Positions 18,971-27,656 are shown, counted from the stretch's first letter. The stretch: 43,071 nucleotides of DNA from Comamonadaceae bacterium (GCA_947373245.1 CANBWY010000013.1:1-43071), one strand, 5' to 3'. Program-made: numbers and translations. Notes: generated by a model not told the origin, from the letters alone.

Positions 18971-20896
18971 TCACACAATCCCCGGACCAGTTGCACCGTC
19001 AAAGCCCAGTTGGCCCAACAAGGGCAACTCGGTGTCTGACGCCACGCCCATCGCAATCACGGTGATGCCCAGCAAGCGCGCGGCAGCACACAAGCCTTTG
19101 AGAAACTCCTGATGGTTCGGCTGATCAACCAGCCCACGGATGTAGTTGGGGTGCACTTTGATGTAGTCCAAGCTGAGCATGGCCAGTTGGTTGCCCAAGG
19201 CAAAACTTTCGCTGAAGTACTCAATCCCAACTCGGCACTTGAGCTGCTTCAAGCGTTGCACACAGTCATCAAACGCATCGAAGTGTTGCTCTACCCCGTA
19301 CTCCGGCACTTCAAACCACAGTCGCGCACACGCTTGGGGATGCGCGCGCAGCAGCGCGGTCAGGTCATGCATGAACTTGAGCTCGGTCATGCTTTGGGCG
19401 GCCAAGTTCACGGCCACATCGCCGCTCACGTGGTCAAGATGCTGAATCGCCAGCTGCACCACATGCAGGTCAATCGACCCACTCAACTTCAAGCGCACGG
19501 CCATGGGCATGAAATCGCCCGCCACCCAAGGAGGTGTGCCGTCATCGTTGTGCCAACGCAGCACGCCCTCTTGGTGCAACAGCGCTTGTGGATGCAGGGT
19601 GCGCACAGGGTAAAAGGCCAAACTTAAGCGTTGGCGCTGCAACGCATCGGTCAAACGCAGGCGCCATTGATCGCTGGCATAGACTGGGCGTTGGCGCTCA
19701 GCCAAGGGGTCGTCGACAGTGGCCGCTAGGGCCTGCGCGCCCGAGGCTTGCGCCAAGGCCATGGCCGCATCCGCGCGGCACATCAAAGCACTCACCGTCT
19801 CCCCACGGTGGTAGGACACAGCCGCTAAGTGGTAGAGATGGGGCAAGGCCGCAATCCAATCTGGCAGCCCCTGCTGTTGGAGGGTGTGTTGCAGTGCTTG
19901 CACCGCTTGGCTGGGCGACTGGCGACCGGGATAGACCACCGCAAATTCGCCCCCTGTCAATCGTGCCGCCATCGCGTCTTCGTTGGCAGAGACATGCGTC
20001 TTCATCACCGTGGCCAGCAGCTGCAACAAGGTGTTCGTGCGTTCATGTCCGAGTTGCGCATTCAAGGTCTCCAAGGGGCTCAGGCGCAGCATCACCAAAC
20101 TGCCATCGGCCTCGTGCACTTCACCTGTGACCAACTCTTGCAGTTGCGACAAAAAATAGGCCCGATTCGCCAAACCGGTGAGGCCGTCGAGGTTGCTGCG
20201 TTTGCGATAAGCCTCCACCCGCGCAGCCTCTTCGCCAAACATGGTTTTGAGTCGATCGACCATGCTGTTCATGGCACGTGCCAAAGTTTGCAGCTCGGGT
20301 GTGCGAGGCTCGGCGATGTGCAAAAAACGACGCATTTCAATGGCCTGCGCTTGCGTCACCACCTCACTCAAAGGACGGGTGATGCGGCGCATGGCCCAAG
20401 TCGATGCGCCCGCAATGAACAGGCCGCCCAGCGAAAACCAAAACAACAAATGGCGCGTGCCTTGCCAAAGGGCTTGGTACACATACTGCTCGTGACTCGC
20501 GAGGCTCAAGCTGCCATATTGCTGCCATCCGTCTTGAATTTGCGCCACACCGGGTTGCGCTTCAATGGGGATCATGTGAATAAACCACAGGGGAGCCCCC
20601 ATCAACTCGCCATTAAAAACCCGCTCCACCAAGAGTTGGCCGCTCGGCGATGTGATGCGAATGAAGCGGTAGTGGCCAGCGTCAAACTGCGCAGCAACTT
20701 GCAACTCCACCATCACGGGGTCTTTGGGCAACTGCGACAGCGACAGCGCTAAGGCGTTGGCGTTGTCAATGTTCTTGACCTGTAACTGCTGCTCTAAATA
20801 GTGACGTGCAGACACCACGCTGAGCACCAGGCTACCGCCAAATGCCAAGATCGCCGTGAGCAAAATAGCGAGCCAGAGTTGTTTGATGAGGGTCAT
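18971..20896 (-). CDS. lapD: LapD-type c-di-GMP receptor with degenerate GGDEF and EAL domains
   Basis: This is a 641-residue inner-membrane receptor: TM1 (~7-27), a periplasmic LapD_MoxY-type domain, TM2 (~150-168), HAMP (~170-225), a GGDEF-like and an EAL-like domain. Both enzymatic motifs are broken: the GGDEF position reads TGGEF, EAL reads EGV (HQEGVLRW), and the DDFGTGYSS motif is absent. This fits a binding protein rather than an enzyme. In Pseudomonas, LapD holds LapG when c-di-GMP is high; W124 in GWQQYGSL resembles the LapG-contacting Trp there. The ATG at 20896 (MTLIKQ) follows GAGG and matches the family length. It is 25 bases downstream of lapG. Confidence 0.93.
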   Translation of the reverse strand: MTLIKQLWLAILLTAILAFGGSLVLSVVSARHYLEQQLQVKNIDNANALALSLSQLPKDPVMVELQVAAQFDAGHYRFIRITSPSGQLLVERVFNGELMGAPLWFIHMIPIEAQPGVAQIQDGWQQYGSLSLASHEQYVYQALWQGTRHLLFWFSLGGLFIAGASTWAMRRITRPLSEVVTQAQAIEMRRFLHIAEPRTPELQTLARAMNSMVDRLKTMFGEEAARVEAYRKRSNLDGLTGLANRAYFLSQLQELVTGEVHEADGSLVMLRLSPLETLNAQLGHERTNTLLQLLATVMKTHVSANEDAMAARLTGGEFAVVYPGRQSPSQAVQALQHTLQQQGLPDWIAALPHLYHLAAVSYHRGETVSALMCRADAAMALAQASGAQALAATVDDPLAERQRPVYASDQWRLRLTDALQRQRLSLAFYPVRTLHPQALLHQEGVLRWHNDDGTPPWVAGDFMPMAVRLKLSGSIDLHVVQLAIQHLDHVSGDVAVNLAAQSMTELKFMHDLTALLRAHPQACARLWFEVPEYGVEQHFDAFDDCVQRLKQLKCRVGIEYFSESFALGNQLAMLSLDYIKVHPNYIRGLVDQPNHQEFLKGLCAAARLLGITVIAMGVASDTELPLLGQLGFDGATGPGIV

Positions 20897-20921
20897 AGTG
20901 GGGCCTCGTGAGAACGTGGAT

Positions 20922-21596
20922 TCATGGAGAAATACCTTCGTGGTGCATGCGATTGAGCACATCACGCCACTTGGATAAACGGGTGGTGGGGTCGGCGTTG
21001 GTGGGTGTGCTGGCCCCCACCCACAAGCCTGTGTCGTTGAAACTGTAGACAGGCGTCAGATCCGTGCGTTGCGACGCTGGGCGCACGCTGCCAATCAAGT
21101 TATCCAAAATCAGAGGCGCGTCGGTGGGCTGTTGGTAGTAGCCCAAAACCATATGGGCCACGCTGGTGTTGGGGCCTGTTTGTGCGCGCACATAAATCAT
21201 GCGCAACTTGTCTTTGTTCATGCCCATCAATTGCAAGGTCATGTATTTCGCAATCGAGAAATCTTCACAATCGCCGGCACCACGCCCCATGAATTCCAAG
21301 GGTGTGGCCCAGTAATCTTCTTTGCCCCAGACCACCATGTCAGGCAGAAATTGCATGCGGCGATTGAAAAACGTGTTGACCTGATTGAGCATGACGAGGT
21401 CTGAGGCTCCGTGCGTCTCATGAATCAATTGACGCCAAGCCAACACCGTCTGTGCAGCAGCGCTCCCATATTGCTGCTGCGCGAGGCTCTGCGTTTGGTC
21501 TAAATCGGTCTCAGCCAAGCTGCTCCCGAGCAGCACCAACGACGCCAGCAACAAGCCACTGGCGAAGGGCAGACGGGTCATCAAGAATTGAGTCAT
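20922..21596 (-). CDS. lapG: LapG-type periplasmic cysteine protease
   Basis: This 224-residue transglutaminase-like protease has an N-terminal signal or anchor helix (~7-28). The catalytic triad is C110 (GAGDCEDFS), H148 (VAHMVLGY) and D165 (LILDNL). The acidic residues after the cysteine fit the calcium site of LapG. In Lap systems it cuts the adhesin after the retention module to release it when c-di-GMP falls. The start is uncertain: the frame opens with TTG at 21635, but ATG at 21596 gives a normal signal peptide, and neither has a strong ribosome-binding site. It forms an operon with lapD. Confidence 0.92.
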   Translation of the reverse strand: MTQFLMTRLPFASGLLLASLVLLGSSLAETDLDQTQSLAQQQYGSAAAQTVLAWRQLIHETHGASDLVMLNQVNTFFNRRMQFLPDMVVWGKEDYWATPLEFMGRGAGDCEDFSIAKYMTLQLMGMNKDKLRMIYVRAQTGPNTSVAHMVLGYYQQPTDAPLILDNLIGSVRPASQRTDLTPVYSFNDTGLWVGASTPTNADPTTRLSKWRDVLNRMHHEGISP

Positions 21597-21674
21597 GAGC
21601 CACAACACGATCGCAGCAAATGCTGGCCATGGCAAGCGTGATGCGAGGTCTGCGCTGGCTTAGATGCACGCTGT

Positions 21675-21704
21675 TTGACATTTCGCAGAGAAACAAAAAA
21701 TACT
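21675..21704 (+). promoter_or_regulatory. Candidate promoter of the TolC-OmpA gene
   Basis: A perfect -35 TTGACA (21675-21680), an 18-base spacer and AATACT (21699-21704, four of six matches) face the TolC-OmpA gene. The leader would be about 67 bases, containing an A/T-rich palindrome and ending in GGAGG four bases before the ATG. Confidence 0.4.
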
Positions 21705-21736
21705 GAAACACAAGATGAAACGGGAGACATATAAAC

Positions 21737-21753
21737 AAACAAATTATTTGTTT
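21737..21753. repeat. A/T-rich palindrome in the TolC-OmpA leader
   Basis: AAACAAAT-T-ATTTGTTT is a perfect 8-bp inverted repeat around one base. It lies between the predicted start point and the ribosome-binding site, so it could be an operator. The stem is too A/T-rich for a convincing RNA hairpin. Confidence 0.4.
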
Positions 21754-21777
21754 TGATGTTTTCTATTCGGAGGTTTT

Positions 21778-23586
21778 ATGAATGCAAAATTTTCGGCCAT
21801 TGCAGCAGCCGTCCTGGTGAGCCTAGGCGCTCAGGCGCAAATGGTGCCTGACCCTTTGGTTCAAGCGGCCCGAAAAGCGGTGGCCAACAACCCCGAAGTG
21901 CAAGCCCGATGGAATGGCTTTTTGGCTGCAGACGATGAGCGCGAGGTGGCGCGAGGTGGCTACTTTCCAAGTGTGGATTTACGAAGCAGTGTGGGCCATG
22001 AATATCGGCTCTCCCCCACCGTGAACCCAAGCAGCACCTACACCTACAACATGAACCAACTCAGCCTAACGCAAATGCTGTTTGATGGCATGTTCACCCG
22101 CAACGAAGCCAAACGTTTGGGCTACGCCAAGCTCACCCGTTATTACGAATTGATGGATGCCTCAGAGACCGCGGCCTTAGAGACGGTGAAGGCCTATACC
22201 GACGTGGTGCGCTACCGAGAATTGGTTGACATTGCCACACAAAACTATGCGGAACACAAAGGCATTTCCAACTTGGTGGAAGAACGGGCCAGATCGGGTG
22301 TAGGTCGTCAAGTCGACGCCGAACAAGCACTGGGTCGCCTCGCTTTGGCGGAATCTAATTTGCTCACTGAATTGACCAATTTGCATGATGTCAGCGCACG
22401 CTACTTGCGCCTCGTGGGTGAAAAGCCGGCCGACGCGTTGCCGGGTTTGCCGCCAGAGTTCAGCTTCGCCCCCATGCCGGCCAGCACCGATGTGTTGCTG
22501 CGTGAAGGCATGCCCACCAACCCCAGTCTCAATGCGGCTTTAGAGAACGTGCGCGCGCAACGCACGGCCATCGACTCGCGCAAAGCGGCCTACCTGCCCA
22601 GGCTTGATTTCCGCGTCTATGCCAACCGCGACAAAAATGATCTGGGCTTACCGGGGCCCACCAATGTCAATGGTGTTGAGTTGGTTTTGAACTACAACTT
22701 CTACCGTGGTGGTGCAGACAAGGCGCGTGAACGACAAGCCGTTGATTTGCACGCACAGTCCCTCGACTTGAAAGAAAAAGTGTGTCGCGATGTGCGACAA
22801 ACCTTGTCCATTGCGTACAGCGATGTGAACAACTTGAAGGACCAAATGCGCTTCATCTCACAGCACCGTTTGTCGACTGAAAAATCAAATGTGGCCTACC
22901 GTCAACAGTTTGAATTGGGGCAACGTACTTTGCTCGATTTGCTAGATAGCCAAAATGAATATTTCCAAGCCTCGCGCAACTACATCAACACCAGCTACAA
23001 CCAAATCGTGGCACAAGCGCGCACCCTCTCGGGTATGGGGCAACTCGTTCCTACCCTACAAGTCACGCGTGCAGACCTGCCAGACGCCAAAGACGCGGGA
23101 CAAGACCGCACAGGGGTGGACCCCAGCGATTTGTGCTTGCTGGATGAGGTGAGCACAGAGTCCATCGAGAAGATAAAAGCCAGCATCGTGGTGCCCATGC
23201 GTGCCCGTGCGATGCCGCCCATGCCAACCAAGGTCACGCTCTCAGCCGATGCCCTGTTTGACTTTGACAAAGCCGTTCTCAAATCCAAAGATCAAACCGA
23301 GTTGGATGCATTTGCACAATCGGTCAAAGGCATTGACTTGGAAATGCTGATCGCCGTCGGGCATGCCGATTCAATTGGTACCGAGGCCTATAACCTTCGC
23401 TTGTCACAACGCCGTGCAGAGGCTGTCAAGACCTACTTGGTCGACAAAGGCATTGATGCCAAACGCATTCGCACCGAGGGTCGCGGCAAGAGCCAACCAG
23501 TTGCGGACAACAGCACCGAAGCAGGTCGTGCGCTCAATCGACGCGTGGTGATCGAAGTCAAAGAAGTCAAACCCATGACCAAGTAA
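21778..23586 (+). CDS. TolC-family outer-membrane protein fused to a C-terminal OmpA domain (LapE-like)
   Basis: This 602-residue protein has a Sec signal (MNAKFSAIAAAVLVSLGAQA). A TolC-type channel domain with two outer-membrane-efflux repeats follows (~22-435; LTQMLFDGMFTRNEAKR, LVLNYNFYRGGADKARER). After a ~45-residue linker comes an OmpA peptidoglycan-binding domain (~485-600), whose core N-x2-LS-x2-RA-x2-V fits exactly at 539-550. The OmpA half should bind peptidoglycan. Next to the adhesin, exporter and adaptor genes, it is the obvious outer-membrane pore of the Lap system, which also retains the adhesin. The frame is continuous, so this is a real fusion unless the assembly is wrong. 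GGAGG lies four bases before the ATG. Confidence 0.9.
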   Translation: MNAKFSAIAAAVLVSLGAQAQMVPDPLVQAARKAVANNPEVQARWNGFLAADDEREVARGGYFPSVDLRSSVGHEYRLSPTVNPSSTYTYNMNQLSLTQMLFDGMFTRNEAKRLGYAKLTRYYELMDASETAALETVKAYTDVVRYRELVDIATQNYAEHKGISNLVEERARSGVGRQVDAEQALGRLALAESNLLTELTNLHDVSARYLRLVGEKPADALPGLPPEFSFAPMPASTDVLLREGMPTNPSLNAALENVRAQRTAIDSRKAAYLPRLDFRVYANRDKNDLGLPGPTNVNGVELVLNYNFYRGGADKARERQAVDLHAQSLDLKEKVCRDVRQTLSIAYSDVNNLKDQMRFISQHRLSTEKSNVAYRQQFELGQRTLLDLLDSQNEYFQASRNYINTSYNQIVAQARTLSGMGQLVPTLQVTRADLPDAKDAGQDRTGVDPSDLCLLDEVSTESIEKIKASIVVPMRARAMPPMPTKVTLSADALFDFDKAVLKSKDQTELDAFAQSVKGIDLEMLIAVGHADSIGTEAYNLRLSQRRAEAVKTYLVDKGIDAKRIRTEGRGKSQPVADNSTEAGRALNRRVVIEVKEVKPMTK

Positions 23587-23601
23587 CCAGAGGGAATTGA
23601 T

Positions 23602-23976
23602 ATGAATGCCATTATTTTTGACCATGTGGTGGTTTGGATTGACCACCATGAAGCACACATCATCCATTTCGACGTTAACGCCAGCGTGGTCAACAAGGTG
23701 CTGACCCATTCCAAACAACCGCACCTGCATCACCACCGTGGCACTTTAGGCAGTGGCAAGGCCGAGGCCAGCCCTAGCTTTTGGCAAGAAGTGTTGGACG
23801 GCGTGGTCAATTCGAAAAACGTCTTGATCGTGGGGCCAGGTTCGGCCAAGCTGGAACTGTTCAAACATGCACACCAACACGCGCCCCAAATCGCCAAAAA
23901 TATTGTGGCCGTCGAGACGGTAGACCACCCCACTGACCCGCAGGTGCTGGCCTACGCACGCAAGTACTTTTTGTGA
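23602..23976 (+). CDS. Small conserved protein, eRF1-domain-3-like ('translational machinery' family)
   Basis: This 124-residue soluble protein is His-rich (HTHSK...HLHHHRG) and contains LIVGPGSAKLELFKH followed by VAVETVDHPTDPQVLAYARKYFL. The LIVGPG...K.EL and DHPTD.Q.LA.ARKYF patterns recall bacterial proteins with an archaeal/eukaryotic release-factor (eRF1/Pelota) domain-3 fold, often labelled translational machinery proteins. That recognition is from memory and moderate. No enzyme motif is visible. It starts 15 bases after the TolC-OmpA stop with a good AGAGGGA site, so it is probably co-transcribed. I cannot assign a role in adhesion. Confidence 0.75.
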   Translation: MNAIIFDHVVVWIDHHEAHIIHFDVNASVVNKVLTHSKQPHLHHHRGTLGSGKAEASPSFWQEVLDGVVNSKNVLIVGPGSAKLELFKHAHQHAPQIAKNIVAVETVDHPTDPQVLAYARKYFL

Positions 23977-23977
23977 T

Positions 23978-24577
23978 CTAGCCAAACAACTTGTTGGCGG
24001 TTTCAGCAATGAGCTTGCCTTGGTGGCGTGCGCCCGCCAAGTCAATGGCCGAGGGTTGGCGTTGGCCTTGACCGCCTGCAATGGTGGTGGCGCCATAAGG
24101 ACTGCCGCCCACTATTTCGTCCATCGACATCTGCCCTTGATGGCTATAAGGCAACCCCACAATGACCATGCCAAAGTGCATCAGATTGGTGATGATGGAA
24201 AACAGCGTCACCTCTTGCCCACCATGCTGTGTTGCCGTCGATGAAAAGGCACCCCCCACTTTGCCGTGCAAGGCACCTTTGACCCACAGACCACCCGCTT
24301 GGTCTAAGAAGCTGGCCATTTGGGAGGGCATGCGGCCAAACCGCGTCGGCGCCCCGACGACGATGGCATCGTAATGTTCCAACTCGGCAATGGTGGCGTA
24401 TTGCGCGGCTTGATCGGTTTTAAACAGCGCAGCTTTGGCAATCTCGGCTGATACCGTTTCGGGCACCCGTTTCACATCGACGGTGGCACCCGTTGAACGC
24501 GCGCCCTCTGCCACCGCATGCGCCATGGTCTCGATGTGACCGTAGCATGAGTAATACAAAACCAGAACTTTGGACAT
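23978..24577 (-). CDS. wrbA: WrbA, NAD(P)H:quinone oxidoreductase (flavodoxin-like)
   Basis: This is a 199-residue FMN protein of the usual WrbA length. The FMN phosphate loop is [12 protein letters not shown] (8-19). Family landmarks are [13 protein letters not shown] (~75-87), [12 protein letters not shown] (~110-121), [16 protein letters not shown] and [20 protein letters not shown]. It performs two-electron quinone reduction, which protects against redox-cycling quinones. The start has GAGGTGG upstream. It converges on the previous gene with a single base between stop codons. Confidence 0.95.
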   Translation of the reverse strand: MSKVLVLYYSCYGHIETMAHAVAEGARSTGATVDVKRVPETVSAEIAKAALFKTDQAAQYATIAELEHYDAIVVGAPTRFGRMPSQMASFLDQAGGLWVKGALHGKVGGAFSSTATQHGGQEVTLFSIITNLMHFGMVIVGLPYSHQGQMSMDEIVGGSPYGATTIAGGQGQRQPSAIDLAGARHQGKLIAETANKLFG

Positions 24578-24666
24578 AAACCACCTCTTTGAAACTTGTA
24601 GATGTTTTCATCATGTCACCCGTCGATTTACATCGCAACACGCGTTCGGGCATAAACGCGCTTCTC

Positions 24667-24695
24667 TTGATAAAAGTCAGATAAGCATGTCTAAT
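24667..24695 (+). promoter_or_regulatory. Strong sigma-70 promoter of the HTH gene
   Basis: TTGATA (24667-24672), a 17-base spacer and TCTAAT (24690-24695) match the consensus at five of six bases each. The start point would fall near 24702. This places the in-frame ATG at 24687 inside the promoter and supports the ATG at 24726 as the true start. Confidence 0.6.
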
Positions 24696-24725
24696 CAGCG
24701 CTCTCTCAATTCACATCAAACACAC

Positions 24726-25151
24726 ATGGTTACCTTTGTTGATCAGTTCAAAGCCGAAATTTCACGCATTGCAAAAAAAGAAATTCGCGCAGAAACCAAA
24801 CAATTCAAAAAAGCGTCTGCGCAATACCGTGCCGACATTGCAGCCTTGAAGCGCCACATCGCAGCCCTCGAAGCCAGCATGAAAAAACTGAGCAAATCAC
24901 ACACCCAGCCCGCGCGCCAACCCGACGCCGAGGCCCCTACAGTCCTGCGCTTTCGTGCCGGTGGTTTTGCCAATTTGCGTAAAAAATTAGGTGTGTCCGC
25001 AGAGCAAATGGGCAAGTTGATTGGCGTATCCGCCCAGTCTGTGTATCACTGGGAAGCTGAAAAATCGCGTCCACGTGCGAGCCAACTTCCTGCTATTTCA
25101 GCGGCACGCCAACTGTCGAAAAAAGAAGCCTGGGCCAAGCTGGGGCTCTAG
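24726..25151 (+). CDS. Helix-turn-helix (XRE-like) DNA-binding protein with N-terminal coiled coil
   Basis: This 141-residue protein is very basic. Residues ~1-60 are predicted coiled coil (AEISRIAKKEIRAETKQFKKASAQYRADIAALKRHI). Residues ~80-141 form an XRE/phage-type HTH: FANLRKKLGVSAEQMGKLIGVSAQSVYHWEAEKSRPR. The ATG at 24726 is chosen because the promoter at 24667-24695 overlaps the earlier ATG; no good ribosome-binding site is visible. A function beyond DNA binding cannot be assigned. It converges on the next gene, with 3 bases between stops. Confidence 0.8.
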   Translation: MVTFVDQFKAEISRIAKKEIRAETKQFKKASAQYRADIAALKRHIAALEASMKKLSKSHTQPARQPDAEAPTVLRFRAGGFANLRKKLGVSAEQMGKLIGVSAQSVYHWEAEKSRPRASQLPAISAARQLSKKEAWAKLGL

Positions 25152-25154
25152 GCG

Positions 25155-25736
25155 CTACTTGGTGAGAGCGCCCCCCGTTGGCAGTTTGAAACGGGGTATA
25201 AATCGCGGTGTTTGTTCGGCGTAGTGCTCAAAGGCCGTGCCAAATTCAGCATGCAGTGCCACCTCCTCAGAAATCGCCAGCCATCTGAACAAGCACAACA
25301 CGGCAGGAAACATCAACAGCGTGGTCAAACTGGGCCACTGCACCAAAAATCCCAGCAAGATCATCGCCATCGCCACATATTGGGGATGGCGTATGCGCGC
25401 ATAAGGCCCCATCGTCGCCAATACATGCTTGCGTTGCGCCTGCTCACGCACACCCGACGCGAGGGAGAGCAGATAAAACCCTGACCCCAAACCGACGTAG
25501 CTCAGCAAGACGGGACGTCCATACTGGCTTTGCAACCACTCGGTCAGCGCGTCGTGTGTCAGTGCCTCCCCAAACTGCTCGACATACACCACGGTCACAA
25601 AAGCAGAGAAGGCCAAAAAGCCCAACCAACGCCGAGATGTATGGGGCTTCAAGAAACTCCACGCATACAGGGTGACAAAGCCTGCATACAGCATGACCAA
25701 AGACCAGTGCCCATAGTTAGATTCATCAAGTCCCAT
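25155..25736 (-). CDS. Isoprenylcysteine carboxyl-methyltransferase-family membrane protein
   Basis: This 193-residue protein has about five hydrophobic segments and the ICMT/PEMT signature. The pattern RHPQYVAMA is followed by EEVALHAEFGTAFEHYAEQTPRFIP in the last third. The family uses S-adenosylmethionine to methylate membrane-associated substrates; the bacterial substrate is unknown. The ATG at 25736 is chosen over a frame extension of 26 codons because AGGAGGTGG lies immediately upstream. It is divergent from the hemerythrin operon. Confidence 0.85.
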   Translation of the reverse strand: MGLDESNYGHWSLVMLYAGFVTLYAWSFLKPHTSRRWLGFLAFSAFVTVVYVEQFGEALTHDALTEWLQSQYGRPVLLSYVGLGSGFYLLSLASGVREQAQRKHVLATMGPYARIRHPQYVAMAMILLGFLVQWPSLTTLLMFPAVLCLFRWLAISEEVALHAEFGTAFEHYAEQTPRFIPRFKLPTGGALTK

Positions 25737-25830
25737 CTTCCACCTCCTGCGTCCCAAACAGCTTCGTCTGTTCATCATCTCAGCCCAGACATGGCCTCGC
25801 AATGCCAGTGGCATCGCAAGTGAACATCAC

Positions 25831-25872
25831 TTGACAATTGTCAACGACACGACTTTGTTTGTTGGGAACAAT
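25831..25872 (+). promoter_or_regulatory. FNR/FixK-type box in class II promoter position, hemerythrin operon
   Basis: TTGAC-AATT-GTCAA (25831-25844) is a perfect 14-bp palindrome with the half-site spacing of FNR/FixK/DNR operators (TTGAY-N4-RTCAA). If its centre (25837.5) is at -41.5, the start point is 25879 and the -10 hexamer falls at 25867-25872, which reads AACAAT (four of six, including A2 and T6). This is the classic class II activator geometry. Other dyad-binding regulators cannot be excluded. Confidence 0.6.
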
Positions 25873-25899
25873 CCAACCCATAGAACAAGGGAGCGTTAG

Positions 25900-26484
25900 A
25901 TGAAACATGCCTGCACACGCGTCATTCTGGAAGAACACGCCTCCATCACCGCCATTCTTAAATCTTTGCGGGTGATGTTGCGCCAAGGACCACAAGATGA
26001 GCCCGAGGTCTTCTTTGATGTCTTGCGTGCCATGTTGTTTTACATGGATGAGGTGCCTGAAAAACAACATCACCCCAAAGAGACGGCGTTGCTGTTTGCG
26101 CCATTGGTGCAAAAGTCGCCCCAACATGCAGACTTGATTGAACGCCTAGAAAAAGAGCACACCGAGGGCGAATCGACCGTACGTGAACTGCAACACCATT
26201 TGATGGCGTGGGAAATATTAGGCGATTCACGCCGTGTCATCTTCGAAGAAGCGGCCGAGAAATACATCGATTTTTACAGCCAACATTTGCTGCAAGAAGA
26301 GACCCTCATCATCCCCGAAGCCTTCAAGGTTTTCACAGACAAAGACTGGGCCGATCTGCACGCAGCATTTGATAAAAAAATGCCCTCCTACCATGGCAAG
26401 CCCGCGCACAACCCCATCTATGACCGCGTGTTCACCAAAATCTTGATGCGGGCCCCTGCGCCGATTGGGTTGGGCCGACACTGA
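25900..26484 (+). CDS. Hemerythrin-domain protein
   Basis: This 194-residue cytoplasmic protein has hemerythrin iron-ligand spacing: H13 in [21 protein letters not shown] (~47-61), EKEHTEGE (~86-93) and [13 protein letters not shown] (~128-140). Such proteins bind O2 at a diiron site or handle NO or iron. GGGAG lies 6 bases before the ATG. It is first in an apparent operon with metK (2-base gap) and cheR. Its position under an FNR-type box suggests an oxygen- or NO-related role, which is inference. Confidence 0.88.
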   Translation: MKHACTRVILEEHASITAILKSLRVMLRQGPQDEPEVFFDVLRAMLFYMDEVPEKQHHPKETALLFAPLVQKSPQHADLIERLEKEHTEGESTVRELQHHLMAWEILGDSRRVIFEEAAEKYIDFYSQHLLQEETLIIPEAFKVFTDKDWADLHAAFDKKMPSYHGKPAHNPIYDRVFTKILMRAPAPIGLGRH

Positions 26485-26486
26485 CC

Positions 26487-27656
26487 ATGGGCGACACTTG
26501 TGTCTTCACCTCAGAGTCTGTTTCTGATGCGCACCCAGACAAGGTGGCCGATCAAATTTCAGACGCGGTGCTGGATGCTGTCTTGGCACAAGACCCCTTC
26601 GCACGCGTCGCCGCAGAAACCCTCACCAGCCTCGGCTTGGTGATGCTCGCCGGTGAAATCACCACCACGGCGCGGGTCAATTACGCGGCGGTGGCTAGGC
26701 ACACGCTGGAACGCTTGGGCTACCACGCCAGCGCCTTGGGCATGGATGCGCACACCTGCGCTGTGGTGGTGAGCTATGGCCACCAAAGCCCAGACATTGC
26801 ACGCGGCGTAGACCATGCCGACGATGACCCCTTAGAACAAGGCGCCGGTGACCAAGGCATGATGGTGGGCTACGCAGTGAATGACACCCCCGAGCGCATG
26901 CCGCTGCCCCTCATGTTGGCGCACCGGCTCATGCAACGCCAAGCGGCTCTGCGCCAAAGCCATCGCTTTGACTGGCTCAGACCAGACGGCAAATCGCAAG
27001 TCTCGGTGCGCTATGAAGGCCCGCGCGCCGTGGGCCTCGAGACCATCGTGCTGTCCACACAACACGCACCCGACATCGACTTAGCCACACTGCGAGAAGC
27101 GGTGATTGAAGAAATTATCAAACCCGTCATACCGCCAGAGTTTTCAAAAAATAACATACGCTTTCTCGTCAACCCCACAGGCCGTTTTGTGGTGGGTGGG
27201 CCGCAAGCTGACTGCGGACTCACGGGGCGCAAAAACATCGTGGACAGCTATGGCAGTGCGGTGCCCCATGGGGGTGGGGCCTTGTCGGGCAAAGACCCCT
27301 CCAAGGTCGATCGCACCGGGGCCTATGCTTGCCGCTATGTGGCCAAAAACATCGTGGCCGCTGGCTTGGCCACGAAGTGCTTGGTGCAAGTGTCTTACGC
27401 CATCGGCATTGCGCGCCCCGTCTCGGTCATGGTGCACACCTACGGCACGGGCCGGATCCCGGATGCAGACTTGGCCCGCTGCGTCACCGAACACATAGAT
27501 TGGCGGCCACGCGCCCTCATCGACAGGCTTCAATTGCGTCGCCCCATCTATGAAAAAACGGCCGCGTTTGGACATTACGGCCGCACCGACCCCGACTTCA
27601 CTTGGGAGCGTTGTGACTTGGCAGACTTGCTCAAAGACACGGCAGGCAAGACATGA
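26487..27656 (+). CDS. metK: S-adenosylmethionine synthetase, divergent copy in a cheR operon
   Basis: This 389-residue enzyme makes S-adenosylmethionine from methionine and ATP. Key motifs are intact: the start [17 protein letters not shown], the ATP-binding GAGDQG (119-124), [13 protein letters not shown], and [16 protein letters not shown] (261-276), where most family members have GGGAFSGKD. It differs from the usual Burkholderiales housekeeping MetK at many positions ([23 protein letters not shown]), so it is probably a second copy; that can only be confirmed genome-wide. The start is 2 bases after the hemerythrin stop. Its stop overlaps the cheR ATG by four bases (ATGA). Confidence 0.93.
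   Translation: MGDTCVFTSESVSDAHPDKVADQISDAVLDAVLAQDPFARVAAETLTSLGLVMLAGEITTTARVNYAAVARHTLERLGYHASALGMDAHTCAVVVSYGHQSPDIARGVDHADDDPLEQGAGDQGMMVGYAVNDTPERMPLPLMLAHRLMQRQAALRQSHRFDWLRPDGKSQVSVRYEGPRAVGLETIVLSTQHAPDIDLATLREAVIEEIIKPVIPPEFSKNNIRFLVNPTGRFVVGGPQADCGLTGRKNIVDSYGSAVPHGGGALSGKDPSKVDRTGAYACRYVAKNIVAAGLATKCLVQVSYAIGIARPVSVMVHTYGTGRIPDADLARCVTEHIDWRPRALIDRLQLRRPIYEKTAAFGHYGRTDPDFTWERCDLADLLKDTAGKT

Noticed and set aside
18990-20200. lapD as an active cyclase or phosphodiesterase
   Set aside because: Both catalytic signatures are altered (TGGEF, EGV) and DDFGTGYSS is missing.
19829-20752. Plus-strand frame of 307 codons across lapD
   Set aside because: Antisense shadow of a well-supported lapD, rich in His/Gln/Arg as expected for such frames.
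24570-24726. Longer HTH protein starting at 24570 or 24687
   Set aside because: A near-consensus promoter spans 24667-24695, and the extra residues overlap the wrbA start and have no family-like sequence.
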